Of a stretch of 64,000 nucleotides of DNA, positions 33,301 through 45,631 are shown one piece after another. The notes beneath the pieces are model-generated. The model did not search any database and was not told the origin of the DNA. It saw only the letters and a program-made list of their open reading frames with translations. The stretch's first letter is position 1; every line of letters starts with the position of its first letter. The stretch comes from Mimachlamys varia (lineage: Eukaryota; Mollusca; Bivalvia; Pectinida; Pectinidae): assembly GCA_947623455.1 (NCBI GenBank), contig OX392543.1, positions 13,948,757-14,012,756 of the forward strand, given 5' to 3'. A program made the position numbers and the translations under genes.

Positions 33301-36300
33301 TTGATTGTATCGGACGTATACAAATTTGTTTGTTTAAATTCACAAGGCCTAGTAACAAAACGTTTGAATAAATTGAACAGTGAGTTTTATGAAAATATTT
33401 TCAAATGTAACGATGTAATTCTGCTAACAGAATCTTGGACGTCAGAGTTGAGTGATTTAAAGGTAATAGATTTTGAATATCATGCGTTACATAGAACCGA
33501 AAGGTGTAAAGGTTCGAAGCGGGATTCAGGTGGTTTAATTGTGTATTTGAGGAATACTATTGTACCAGGCATTGAATTAGTTGTCAAAGATTCCGATGAT
33601 ATCATTGTGTTGAAAATGGAAAAAACTTTTTTTGGTTTTGAAAGGAATGTATATCTGGTGTTATGCTATATTTTACCTGAAACTACCAGTAGACAGGCTT
33701 TTATAGACGTAGACACTTTTGACCGTTTACATAACATATTAGTTGATATTGTTAATAATGAAGAAGATACTTGTGATTTTATAATTACAGGTGACATGAA
33801 CGCTAGAACAAACGAGTTATCTGATTTTGTCGAAAATGATGTAAGTTACTTTATACCTATAGATGACGAATACATAGAAGACAGTATGGGTAAGCGATAT
33901 TCACTTGATAAAGGTAGAGTAAACAGCAATGGTTTGAAATTGATTGAATTCTGTAAGTCTACTGGTTTGCGTATATTGAACGGTAGAGTAGGAAAAGATG
34001 CGGGTATGGGATCGTTAACTTTTGCGAATGACCGCGGATGCAGTCTAGTTGATTACGTCATTTCAACACCTGAATTATTTTCATCAATTATTGAGTTCTA
34101 TGTTGATGTACCTAATGCTCATAGTGATCACATGGCAGTATATTTTGAAATTAAGACGTTTATAGAAACATGTAGTGTTAACTCAGTTATTTCGGATGAA
34201 ATTCTTTCAATGAGATATAAATGGAATCCTGCCTTTGAAGATGTATTTTTGCAAAATTTGCAGAACGATGATTGTATGTGCAATTTTATGGAAATGAAAC
34301 GGTTATTGAATACAACTGAAAATAGTCATAAAGATTTAAACACTGCTGTGAATAAATTTAATGAAGGTCTGTGTAAAGCGGCAACTCCTATTATGTCGCA
34401 CACTATTTCGCCTCCTAAGGAGTATGAAACGCGTGGACATTCCCGCAATATCCCTTGGTATAGTGATACATGTGAGCAAAAACGGCATGAGTTTTTACAT
34501 CTAATAAATATTTTTAGAGAAAGTAATTCTGATGAGAACAGGCGAAAAATGGTCCAAAAAAGAAATGAATTTAAATATGAAGCAAGGAAAAGTCGGATGT
34601 CCTACGATAGAAATAATACACAAAAGTTATTACGGGCTAAGGAAACTAACGCACGAGAATATTGGCGGTTATTAAAATTGTCTTGCTCAAATCCACAAAA
34701 ATCGCACATTAGCGCTGATGATTTTGTAGAGTTTTTTTCGTCTGTTACAAATCCAGATGATCCATTTTTTGAGCCCGAAACTGAGGTTGTACATTTTGTT
34801 GATAGATATGTCAATGGTGAAATACAGGTCATGTTTGAAGAGTTGAATTGTGATGTTGAACAAGAGGAAATAATGAAAGCCGTCGCTCAGTTAAAAGCAG
34901 GTTAAAGCGCTGGACCTGATTTATTAATTAATGAATTTTTATTGTATGGCATTGATGTATTGTTACCTTACATGTTGGTATTATTTAACTCTGTTTTTAA
35001 AACTGGAATATTTCCAGAAGCATGGTCGGAGGGATATATTATTCCTTTACATAAAAAGGGATCTCTGGCAGATGTTTCAAACTACAGAGGGATAACTTTA
35101 TTGAGTGTAGTTGGAAAATTGTTTACGAGGGTATTAAATAACAGGCTTAATTTCTGGGCCGAGAAATACAAAGTTTACGTTGACGCGCAGGCTGGATTTA
35201 GGACCTGTCACAGCACCATAGATAATATCTTTATTTTAAATGGAGTTATCTCCCATCTTTTTCATTTAAAAAAGAGTTTACATTGTGCTTTTATTGATTT
35301 CTCAAAAGCCTTCGATTATGTGGTAAGGGACAATCTTTGGGTAAAACTAATCAAAGTTGGCGTTAGGGGTAAAATGCTTGATATAATTAAATCTATGTAT
35401 ACTTCTGTCAAATCAAGTGTTAAAGTAAATAATGAAATTTCAGAAAGTTTCCAGTGCATTACCGGAGTTCGTCAAGGTGAAAGTTTGTCGCCTTTTTTGT
35501 TTGCTATGTATATAAATGATTTAGAAAATGAATTTATATTGAATGGTTTTGATGGTATAAGAATTGAATTTTAAAACTCAATTTAGTTCTATACGCGGAT
35601 GATATCACAATATTTGCCGAATCTGCTGAACAGCTACAGCAAGGATTAGATATTTTGAAAGTGTATTGTAACACATGGAAATTAAAACTGAATGTTGATA
35701 AAACTAAGGTTATGATATTTAGAAAAGGCGGAAGATTGGCAAGTGATGTAAAGTTCTATTATGACGGTAGTGAAATCGAGATAGTAAATAAGTTTTCGTT
35801 TTTGGGAATTGTTTTTACCTCAGGGGGTTCCTTTAATGAGGCTCAGAAAACCCTTGCCGGTCAAGCTACTAAATCTATATTCAAAATGGAGAAATACTTA
35901 CAAAATTTTGTTAATTTATTGCCCAAACATACCTGTGATTTATTTGACAAGTTGGTAATGCCCGTGCTCTGCTACGGTAGCGAGGTATGGGGATTCCATT
36001 CGGCTGAGGATATTGAACGTGTTCACCTCAAATTTTGTAAAAGGTTATTGTATGTAAAGTCTACTACACAAAATAACTTTGTTTATGGCGAACTAGGTCG
36101 TTTTCCATTAAAAATAGCACGATATTGTAGAATAATAAAATATTGGCTGAGGATAGTATGCGATTCACCTAACGATCTTGTTAGATCGGTTTATAATATA
36201 TTGTATCAAGACACTGAACAGTTTTCTAAAAGAACTTGGGCTAGTGCGGTGAAAGAACTTCTTTTTACCAATGGATTTGGTTATGTCTGGTATATGCAGT

Positions 36301-36794
36301 CTGTAGGTAGAATTGAAGCATTTATGCATATATTCAAAATAAGAATTAAAGATATTTTTGTTCAAAATTGGAAAAGGGAATTATCTGGTTCTACCAGGGC
36401 AAGATTCTATGTTAATCTTTCTAATAATTTCGAATATAGATTATATCTCGACCTCGTCAACATAAAAAAGTTTCGTATAGCCTTAACAAAATTTAGAGTC
36501 TCTTCGCATCGTTTAAGTGTTGAGGCAGGTCGTTGGCACAGACCGAATCCTATTCCATACGAGAATCGTACATGTAACTGTTGTGGGGTCTTAGAGGATG
36601 AGTACCATTTCCTTATGGAGTGTACTTTATATTCTAATATAAGACATATATACTTTAAGAAGAGGTACTATTATCACCCAAATAAACCAAAGTTTCTTGA
36701 ATTAATATCGTCTACAAACAGGTGTATGCTAAGAAATATTGCTGCTTTCATTTATAAAGCGAATGAAATAAGAAATAATTATTTGTTCAATTAA
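33301..36794 (+). pseudogene. LINE B endonuclease-reverse transcriptase ORF2
   Basis: Begins without an ATG at 'FVCLNSQGLVTKRLNKLN', so it is 5'-truncated. Endonuclease motifs: 'LLTESWTS' (catalytic Glu), 'IITGDMNARTNE' and 'AHSDHMAVYF'. RT motifs: 'HKKGSLADVSNYRGITLL', 'AQAGFRTCHSTIDNI', 'CAFIDFSKAFDYV' (A), 'TGVRQGESLSPFLFAMYIND' (B) and 'LVLYADDITIF' (C). The C-terminus carries 'CNCCGVLEDEYHFLMEC', a Cys/His knuckle. Two breaks: an in-frame TAA at 34903-34905 between 'QLKAG' and 'SAGPDLL', and a one-base slip in a T/A run near 35563-35572 that moves the catalytic YADD box into another frame. All catalytic residues are otherwise present, so the insertion looks recent. Confidence 0.92.
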
Positions 36795-36962
36795 GAGTTA
36801 CGTCCGCCCTGATGTCGGATAATTAGCACTGAAATTCTTAATGTCACTGTTTTGCTGTATATATTTGTGAAATGTATTGCATTGTAGAATATACCATGTA
36901 TATGCAATGTATTTATGGCACAAAGGCATGTGTGTCTATTGCTGAATAAAGAATAAAAAATA
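33301..36962 (+). mobile_element. LINE B, nearly intact relative of LINE A
   Basis: Non-LTR retrotransposon with endonuclease, reverse transcriptase and C-terminal knuckle (coding 33301-36794) and a short 3' UTR ending near an AATAAAGAATAAAAAA tract at about 36943-36958. Only two lesions interrupt about 3.5 kb of coding sequence. The 5' end is cut close to the beginning of the endonuclease, so any ORF1 or 5' UTR is missing. It lies in the inferred large SRCR intron, in the opposite orientation to the host gene. Confidence 0.92.
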
Positions 36963-37376
36963 CAATAATGACGATTAGTCAGTGATGAAGATGATGCTGT
37001 TGTTTGTTCCATATATGTAAAAATGTTTATCCTAGAAGTTGTTAAACTTACGAAAATAAATTGAAATGAATTGAATCTGAGACAAGTTATCTGTATTGAA
37101 CTATGTATTTCTTAAGATGTGAATGGCTTACTAGTTAGGGCATGGGGATAGCAATGATAACCTCATCTAACTCCTAAGTACATTGATGTATAATACATTT
37201 TGTACAATGAAGAGTGTAGTAAAATGAGAGGGGCGTATCTATATGAAACACAATCAATATTTTTCTGGTTATAATTACATGTAATAGTTCATCTTTACGG
37301 CCTGTTAAATATTGTTTATGTTATATTTTTTATTATATGTCTTAATGGTCGTTAGCAATAATATAGCTCCGTGCAG

Positions 37377-37399
37377 TAACAAATTATCAGGTCCCTGTG
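37377..37399 (+). repeat. Solo transposon-end motif TAACAAATTATCAGG...
   Basis: TAACAAATTATCAGGTCCCT plus GTG matches the right TIR of the 41.8-43.5-kb element at all but one base. No left partner was found nearby. Confidence 0.6.
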
Positions 37400-37615
37400 C
37401 AGTACACGTGTGTTTTGTCAGTACCCGCATATAGGTAACACTACTTCTGGTATATAGGCAGCAACAGTACCGTTTCGATTCCTCATCGTACTATTTGATC
37501 AATCGATTTCCTGTTTAGCTCCTATCATTATTGATGCGAGACGTAGCTCCTCAAATCTGAAATATTGTCCCATTACCCTAAACTAAAAGGAAAATCCGGA
37601 CCGGTTGCATGTAAG

Positions 37616-37645
37616 CAGAGACGTATTAGCCTTTATACGTCTCTG
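37616..37645. repeat. Mini-palindrome, copy 5
   Basis: CAGAGACGTAT, an 8-base loop, then ATACGTCTCTG. It is followed within 20 bases by another half copy, GCGTCTCTGG. Confidence 0.85.
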
Positions 37646-38059
37646 ATGTAAGGTTATGCGTCTCTGGTAAAACATTTTAAATATCTAATTCATACTACAT
37701 TTGTTAACTGGAGTACCTGTTATAAATGCACTTTGGCTATGGCATATTCAGGTAAGAGGTAACACATATTGGTAAATACTTCACCTGTTAATTCACAGGT
37801 ACATGTAGGTATCGTTATGCCCTATGGCTATATGATATATACGTGGCTAGACAAGTACAGAGGCATACACGTTCGCTGTTCCAACTAAGACGCAAACGGT
37901 ACGGAAGTGCTGAGGAAATCCTAAGCAAATGCTTCGGATGACGGTTATACAAAAGCGGAAGCATATAAGGAATGAATATATTCACGATACATGTACATAG
38001 GAAGAATGTATGAGTGTATGAAAATAAATAATATGTCTCCTGAATCATAAAGACAAAGC

Positions 38060-38119
38060 CGGTCGTAACACGGATATATATCTGTGTAAATAGTGGCGTT
38101 AAACACGTAACTAACTAAA
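38060..38119 (+). repeat. SINE 3' tail 3 with hairpin
   Basis: CCGGTCGTAACACGGA, stem-loop ACACGGA-TATATA-TCTGTGT (38068-38087), then GGCGTTAAACACGTAACTAA. It is homologous to the tails at 9.44 and 9.54 kb. The SINE body upstream, if present, is too diverged to recognise. Confidence 0.65.
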
Positions 38120-38295
38120 CGTATCTATCATAAAAAAACACTAGTCATGGGTATGCTAACAGATTAAAGCGACGACACACAGGTAATAAATTATTACGGT
38201 TAGAAGCATTTCTACCTGCTTACCAAATCGAAACCTATAGTGGCTACCGGTCTTTTAATCAAAAGGCCGGCTGAAAGAAAATCTGTGCTACCGAT

Positions 38296-38515
38296 CAGGG
38301 ACGTATATGTGAGAAATTTCTTTTTGAGAAAACAGTTTTGTTTGTACATTTCATCTATATAAATTATTTGTTGTTCTTGTTTAAGTCTATAGCGACAGGA
38401 AAGTTATACGTGTATCATTTAGCATATAACCGTGTTCCCCTTTTCAATTTGAAAGACAAACTAGTGCATGTCGGTAACTATTTTCAATTAAAAATCAGGG
38501 ACATATACGCCCCTG
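38296..38515. repeat. Pair of CAGGGAC-type palindrome words
   Basis: CAGGGACGTATATG at 38296 and the palindromic CAGGGACATATACGCCCCTG at 38496-38515 are variants of the 41.9-kb satellite core and may bracket a small element. Confidence 0.45.
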
Positions 38516-38519
38516 TAAA

Positions 38520-40299
38520 AAGATAATACATGTGTATACTTACTAATGTAATTTTTAAGTCTTTATATGCAATTTCTTTATCGATCATATATATGGATAA
38601 ACTGACTATCCAACTACAAGTAAATCTTATCTGTCGGATCCCTGGTACTAAAGAAACGTTATAGCATGCCCCGGGGGGTATGTACTGCTGAGTATACAGT
38701 ACCGAAGATACCGAAGGTGTCTAATGCCCGGGCCAATGTCAGATAACTTCGGTACAGAAACATACCACACTATGCTGGTCACGTTGTAAGTACTACTGAA
38801 CACACGTATGAACAGACACGTATATATGTATTTGTATAGAATCGTCCCCGCCGTCTTGTACATTACATGTGAATGTTAAATGTTTTATCATGTATAAAAC
38901 TATATGCGGTATTCTATAATAAAAGTCAAGACCACAGTCATATATCTATAGTGATAATACGTCACTGGTAAGATATAGCGTCCCTACTCAAAAAAACAAG
39001 CAGTCTCTGGTAAAACGTATCACCCGAGCTGGTCAAGATATTGCACCGCTGACGATTTACAGACAACACCTCAAAATTAGATTGAGTAGCAAAACTACAA
39101 GACATTTTGTTCCTTTGTGCTCAATATATGTTGATGTAATTTGCTACAACTTCATATATGAAATTTTAAATGTTCACCGACACATGCAATAATATGTAAA
39201 ACCTCTGATGCACGTACAAATACATATATATTTACAATACTCGCAATACACATTAGGCCTTTTTAAAACACAAAATATGCTGAAATAATCTAACAGTTAT
39301 GATTATTTGTTAATGATTAATCAAGTTTCTTTGTCTGTTTAGGATTTATGCAAGGGCACTGGCACTACATTTATTTATTTTTTATTTATTTGATCTATAA
39401 CTTTCTTCATGAGATAGAATAAAGATTAGCTTCCCTTCATTAGAATATGACATGAAGTCATTATCTACTGGCTTTTACAAATTGAGTGTCTCTGGCATCC
39501 GTAAGTCCAATTCACAGCTGACCAATTAACACTAACGACCGTATCGGGGACTGGGAAATTACGTGTTCAATGGCACACTCGACCAGAAACGCTTGACTGA
39601 TTTTTGACACCTCCTGATTACGGGGGAGTGTATGGAATTGTGCTCGGGGCTGTTATTTCCCTGACCACGGGACAACCAACGCATCTTACCTGTAGGGTTT
39701 TACCTGTAATCAGCTGTACCCGGTGAACGGACAATGAGCTTTTAAACTGACGTAATATAATCACATTTTTAATCATTCAAGATGACTATAATCAAGTAAG
39801 ATTCATGGTATTCACGTAAAAAAAACCCAACATTTATTTACCATTTATATGCTTGTTCAATGATACAGAAGATGTAACTGTTTGTCAATATTTTAACTTT
39901 TTAATGTGAGTGACATTTTTAGTTATTTATACGTTTATTAAGAAACATTGTCTATAAAATAAATTCTTTTCTCGACACATTGTTCAATAGGCTTTAATCA
40001 AAGCATCCATTACATAGTTTCCTGTTTATTGGTACGTACCTGACGACACATTCCAGTGATGCTGATAATCTCAGAAAAGAAAGATACAAAGAAAACAAAC
40101 ATCTGCATTGTCCGATTAAAGAATAAATTTACTCTTCTTATTTTTGACAATACGTCCAAAATATGTAAAATGGACCCTCGATAATCCGGATATCTCCCTG
40201 CTAATATAACGAGAGATATTTGATTGACGATCTGGATGTAATATTGCTCTCTATCGCTTGTTTTCGTACATGTTGACGAACTACATTTGAGTGTAGACT
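38520..40299. other. Noncoding, nothing recognised except one TIR fragment
   Basis: AT-rich. At about 40171-40200 GGACCCTCGATAATCCGGAT resembles the terminus of a pogo/Tigger-like element (compare 51919-52423); no partner end was found. Confidence 0.4.
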
Positions 40300-40428
40300 A
40301 AAGGTTACACAAAGTGCACTCCGAGTGCACTCTTTTGGACTCCAGGTAAACTTGGAGTGCACTCCGTTTGGACTCCAGATGAACTAAGAGTGCACTCCTG
40401 GTCCACGCCAAGTCTACCTGAAGTCCTA
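40300..40428. repeat. Short tandem repeat with GGAGTGCACTCC
   Basis: Three imperfect units of about 38-45 bp with GAGTGCACTC (palindromic GTGCAC core), TTGGACTCCAG and AACTT/AACTAAGAG spacers. The spacing is irregular, so it is a repeat element fragment and not a satellite. Confidence 0.65.
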
Positions 40429-41817
40429 TCAGGCATTAATACTCTACATATAGGGCCACATTCATATTACATTTTAAATTGTAGATAGTACAACATATAT
40501 ATACATGTATATGTATCTTTTTAAATCAATCAATCAATATATTTGTTGCTGTATATGTTTATATAAAGTGTCATTACTTAGTTAGTCTAGCAATATAGAC
40601 TATGCCTGCTGTTTAATCTTTGTATGAAATGTGTAATAAAATTAGTTGATCAGAATGGATATAATGTTATAAGACTGTGATATTTTAATTAAAACATTAG
40701 ACATTCAAGTATAACGTGAAGAAGAATTACTGCTTCACATTTGAAAGTTTTCAAACTACAACAACCTCAAAACACAATAAACAATGAATGGCTTTTGATA
40801 ATTGGGTGTTGTCCGTCCCCTCCCTATTCAATGTTGTGTCTGTATCAGGTCAGATCAGATGTGAAGATTTAGACAGGCTTACACTAGTCCGTCTAATTAG
40901 ATAATGACCCCCCCCTCCCAGGCCTCAACTCCTCCTGGTCAACCTGTATCAGGTTAAAAGGCCTAATAACCCCGGGTCCCCTGATTGTTAGTTGGGAACA
41001 GGTCATCACACCGTATACATGTATGACATTTACTTATAATTGCAGGTACAGGCTGCTGACAGATATTGATACATAAGTTTGATCCTAATATGACAATTAA
41101 GGCTTTTCATCAATTTAAAAGTGATCTTGATTACCATTGTACATTTTACTCATACTTGTATTTGTAACATGTGATGTAATGTGTGACACTATGATAGTGC
41201 TTAGTTAGTTTTATAAGTCAGTTTTACAGTAAAAAAGCTGTTGGTGCTCAAATAGCATACCAGCGAATACAATATACACTGGTCTGAGAAAAGGCTCTCC
41301 AATGTCAGCGATGTAATTTTAGTTTTAAGTTGACTAATAGCCAGAACCTGATTTGCGTCTTCATACAACTACATATATTACCAAAGTAATGGTTCAATAT
41401 CTCTATCCATGGAGGACTTAATTATGTTACAAAAACAAAATAATGGAAGAAAGATATGGAACACGGGAGCATACAATTACTAAATCTTGAGAGAATTAAA
41501 GGTACAGATATATATGGTACCACAGAATTACATAAGAGCTGCTATCTAAGTTTGTGATGGTACATATTGTACTTGGAGATAAATAAAGTTACGTTACAGA
41601 TATATAAGTGTATCTGATATTATTCTGAATGTATGATAAATGTAGAGCTATAAAATAACATGAATGTCAAAGTACTTTACAGTGTAATGCTGTGGTCAAA
41701 GTCATACTTTCAGATTTTCATCATTACGCGGACTCACTGCAAACACGGCAAACGTGCAGTGCCTGTAGTATGCTATGCGAAAAAACACACATATTCATAT
41801 ACTTTATGGCGCCTGAA
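40429..41817. other. Noncoding, nothing recognised
   Basis: AT-rich with a C-run near 40909. A polyadenylation-like GATAAATAAAG lies at 41578 but could not be tied to a transcript. Confidence 0.4.
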
Positions 41818-43495
41818 CACAGGGACAGGGCCTGATAATTTGTTAAGCTAGTTTTGGACATGAACTGACATATATTAGTCATTGGTTAGATCAGGGACGT
41901 ATATATCCTCGGACAGATCAGGGACGTATATGTTCTTGGTCAGATCAGGGACGTATATGTCCTTGGTTAGATCAGGGACGTATATGTCCTTGGTTAGATC
42001 AGGGACGTATATGTTCTTGGACAGATCAGGGACGTATATGTCCTTGGTTAGATCAGGGACATATATGTCCTTGGTTAGATCAGGGACGTATATGTCCTTG
42101 GTTAGACCAGCGACGTTTATGTCTTTGGCTAGACCAGGGACGTATATGTCCTTGGCTAGATCAGGGACGTATATGTCCTTCGTTAGATCAGGGACATATA
42201 TGTCCTTGACTAGATCAGGGACGCATATGTCGTTGGTTAGATCAGCGACGTATATGTCCTTAGCTAGAACAGGGACGTATATGTCCTTGGTTAGATCAGG
42301 GACGTAAATGTCCTTGGTCAGATCAGCGACGTATATGTCCTTAGCTAGATCAGGGACGTATATGCACTTGGTTAGATCAGGGACGTATATGTCCTTAGCT
42401 AGATCAGGGACGTATATGTCCTTGTTTAGATCAGGGACATATATGTCCTTGGTTAGATCAGGGACGTAAATGTCCTTGGTTAGATCAGGGACGTATATGT
42501 CCTTGGCTAAACCAGGGACGTATATGTACTTGGCTAGATTAGGGACGTATATATGTCCTTGGTCAGATCAGCGACGTATATGTCCTTGGTTAGATCAGGG
42601 ACGCATATGTCCTTGGCTTTATCAGGGACGTATATATCATTGGACAGATCAGGGACGTATATGTCCTTGGTTAGATCAAGGACGTATATGTCCTTGGCTT
42701 AATCAGGGACGTATATGTCCTTGGCTAAACCAGGGACGTATATGTCCTTGGTTAGATCAGGGACATATATGTCCTTGGTTAGATCAGGGACGCATATGTC
42801 CTTGGTTGGACCAGCGACGTTTATGTCCTTGGTTAGACCAGGAACGTATATGTCCTTGGTTAGATCAGGGACGTATATGTCCTTGGCTTAAACAGGGACG
42901 TATATGTCCTTGGTTAGATCAGGGACGTATATATCCTTGGACAGATCAGGGACGTATATGTCCTTGGTTAGATCAGGGACGTATATGTCATTGGACAGAT
43001 CAGGGACGTATATGTCCTTGGTTAGATCAAGGACGTATATGTCCTTGGCTTGATCAGGGACGTATATGTCCTTGGCTAAAACAGGGACGTATATGTCCTT
43101 GGTTAGATCAAGGACGTATATGTCCTTGGCTTGATCAGGGACGTATATGTCCTTGGCTAAAACAGGGACGTATATGTCCTTGGTTAGATCAAGGACGTAT
43201 ATGTCCTTGGCTTGATCAGGGCCGTATATGTCCTTTGTTAGATCAGAGACATATATGTCCTTGGTTAGATCAGGGACATATATGTCGTTGGTTAGATCAG
43301 GGACGTATATGTCCTTGGTAAGATCAGGAACGTATATGATCTGGGTCAGATCAGGGACGTATATGATCTGGGTCAGATCAGGGACTTATATGCGGTTGGA
43401 TCGATTTTAATTTTCGATAAAAAAGTCCCCTTCACTGGCCATTTAAGCTCAGTTAACGTATGCAATTACCTGTAACAAATTATCAGGCCCCTGTG
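41818..43495. mobile_element. 1678-bp TIR element filled by a 27-bp satellite
   Basis: The left end CACAGGG(ACAG)GCCTGATAATTTGTTA (41818-41846) and the right end TAACAAATTATCAGGCCCCT plus GTG (43473-43495) are inverted repeats of 23 bp, the left having a 4-base insertion. Nearly all the interior is the 27-bp tandem array. There is no transposase and no certain target duplication. The architecture (inverted ends around a tandem core) resembles bivalve tandem-core elements of the 'pearl' type, which is an analogy rather than a sequence match. Confidence 0.7.
41883..43405 (+). repeat. 27-bp satellite, about 56 copies
   Basis: Unit: CAGGGACGTATATGTCCTTG followed by GTTAGAT, with variants GTCAGAT, ACAGAT, GCTAGAT and GCTTGAT. 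The 20-base core is a near-perfect palindrome. The period is exactly divisible by three and stop-free in some frames, which creates long ORFs (41882-42307 with a nine-residue repeat RSGTYMSLV; 42470-43321 with DQGRICPWL). These are a consequence of the repeat. Blocks of ordered variants (for example around 42990-43210) suggest amplification in multi-unit blocks. Confidence 0.95.
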
Positions 43496-45631
43496 AAACT
43501 AATTAAATGTATCAAACGTATCCTTACCCGGAAATTAGTAATTGCAAATAGTGATAGTTTTGTAAAAAATGTGCAATCAAATACCAGGCCTTCCATATGC
43601 ATGTGCCAAAACTGGCTGCCAGAGAGCCATAACGAGAAATTCACCTATTGAAGTCAAAACAAAAGGTTTATTTTAAATTTAGAACATCGTTCCTTTACCA
43701 GTTTTAATGATTATAATTGATTTCCAGCCATTTAATACTCAGTTAGAAAATAAGTCAACAGAAATACCAATTTCTTCACAAGTAAGAACAAATTAAACGT
43801 AAATCGGCGAATACTTCCTATTTAGTGTTTTTGTACATATATGTTATGACTGCTTATCAAACATAAGAGAAAGACATTAAGATATCCCAAACGCATCTAA
43901 TGTACACACACATTGTCAGACAGATATCATTTTATGGGACCTAATTAATTTACGTATTACTTAGTCCGTGCTGTTACGGCCGCGCCGTCCAAGTTTGGAA
44001 TATGTTGTCCGGATATTTGAGCCCGTCCCTATCCGCATATTAGTATATTAGTTGCAAGTTCCTTATGTCTACCATGTGGAAGCGGACTACTATTGTTTTC
44101 GGCTATACGGGCCTCCCTAAAGAGTAAGTATTGATAATTACTGTGTGGTTTATTGCATAATATATATATGATGCTTGTTTTCTTGTTAATTCAAATGTTT
44201 TCATTTTGTTAGTTTGGTAAATCGTATTAGGTTTGACCCATGTAGGCCTAGCCTAGTTTTCGCCATACTTCAATCGGTTGTCGTCTGCTGGTTTGTTTTA
44301 CTCAACGAATACGCTTAATAAAGGGTCAAATGACATTTGTAAAACTTCAATTTAGCTATTAAATGCTTTGTTATGAACATGAATGATGGCGTGCAATTTC
44401 TCATTATTTTATCCGGTAGGAACATATCATCGTGTTTTGTAGAATCTGTTGAGCTCTGGGTATTGTCTAATTTATGATCCGGTGCTACGGCACAAGTTGT
44501 TATTTAATGAAAGATTGATGTTGTACGTTATAATATAATGGTGACATTTAATTTACAAAGTGAATTCCATCCGAATGCATAAAATGTTGTATCAAATTTG
44601 GATACATTTGTAATATTGTTAAGGTAGAACATTTTTTTATCAGTCCGAGACAATGTTACTTTTCTGCGAGTTTCCTCAATCGATTTTTTTGTATGTTTTC
44701 TTTGTATTTTTCACCCTCTCTTGAGTTATGTGACGTAAAATAAAGGGAGTCTGTATCGACTGTTTCGTCTTTTATATGAAGCACGATGTATCACAACTAG
44801 AACCCTTTTCTGACCCTATCTCAACGGTGACCCCATTTAATACACCTCTGAACTAGACAAGAAACCTATAATTTTGATAATGGGCTATTTCGATAGCAGT
44901 CGATGTTGTGTTGACAGGTGGACATTTTGTAAAGACACAAACAAGTTCCAATACGATACCTTACCTGGCCGTTCATCGTGAATTCACTCATCTGTTGCAG
45001 TATAATACACGGCGATGTCAGGAGCTGGAAATGTACCTGTGATATTTGCTCTAGAAAGTGTTATCGCCAATTATGATAGACTTTCACTATGTTATTGTAC
45101 GAATAATGTATCATGCTTCCGGATAAGTATTGTTTTTTTTTCATATTTTAGGAAAGCTGTTCATCCGTGGTGTCCGCATAGATCTACAGATCCATCTGAT
45201 GCAGCAATGACCTGGAATGGATGTAGCAGAAATACACATGCCCATTTATTTTGAAAATAAACCTGATGTTTTAAACATAATTTCCATTGTGTGATGAATT
45301 CATTTTAAGCTCGGCTCTCCTTCGGAGAGGGGAACTAAGTTGCCACCCGGTATCTGCGGCGTCACAGGTGCAAGTTTTGTTGCTGATTTCTGCTCACAGT
45401 TTATTATTATTTCATTTCATTTTTCTATTGTATATTAATGCTAGACATGTTATAATTGGGAATTGGGACCTGTGGTGGACATTTTGAGGGTGTGTGGGCC
45501 GTGGGGCCATTTTCTACGGTTAAATTTGAGTGGCATTTTCGATTTCGTCACTTATTAGGGTCTCGTGCGTAGATACATGTGCCCTATAGTAATTACTCTG
45601 TCCATCTGTCTGCACAAACGAAATGGAATTA
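43496..45631. other. Noncoding, weak plus-strand transcript signals
   Basis: Two plus-strand signals stand out: a GC-richer stretch at 43970-44122 ending in a GTAAGT donor, and a TTTTCATATTTTAG acceptor at 45154 followed by an open segment, TGA at 45252-45254 and an overlapping AAATAAA. They are described in the findings but not called as a gene. Confidence 0.35.

Larger units (their letters stand above)
36963..38055. other. Noncoding; mini-palindrome and end-motif copies
   Basis: AT-rich. It contains the AACAAATTATCAGGTCCCTG end motif (37377-37399) and a mini-palindrome (37616-37645). No exon is seen. Confidence 0.4.

Noticed and set aside
41883..43405. CRISPR-like appearance of the regular 27-bp array
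   Set aside because: There are no unique spacers: the whole unit repeats. The sequence is animal nuclear DNA.
41882..43410. Long repetitive ORFs (142, 283 and 60 codons) with nine-residue repeats such as RSGTYMSLV
   Set aside because: They arise because the 27-bp satellite is divisible by three and lacks stops in several frames; no start context, splice signal or non-repeat sequence supports a protein.
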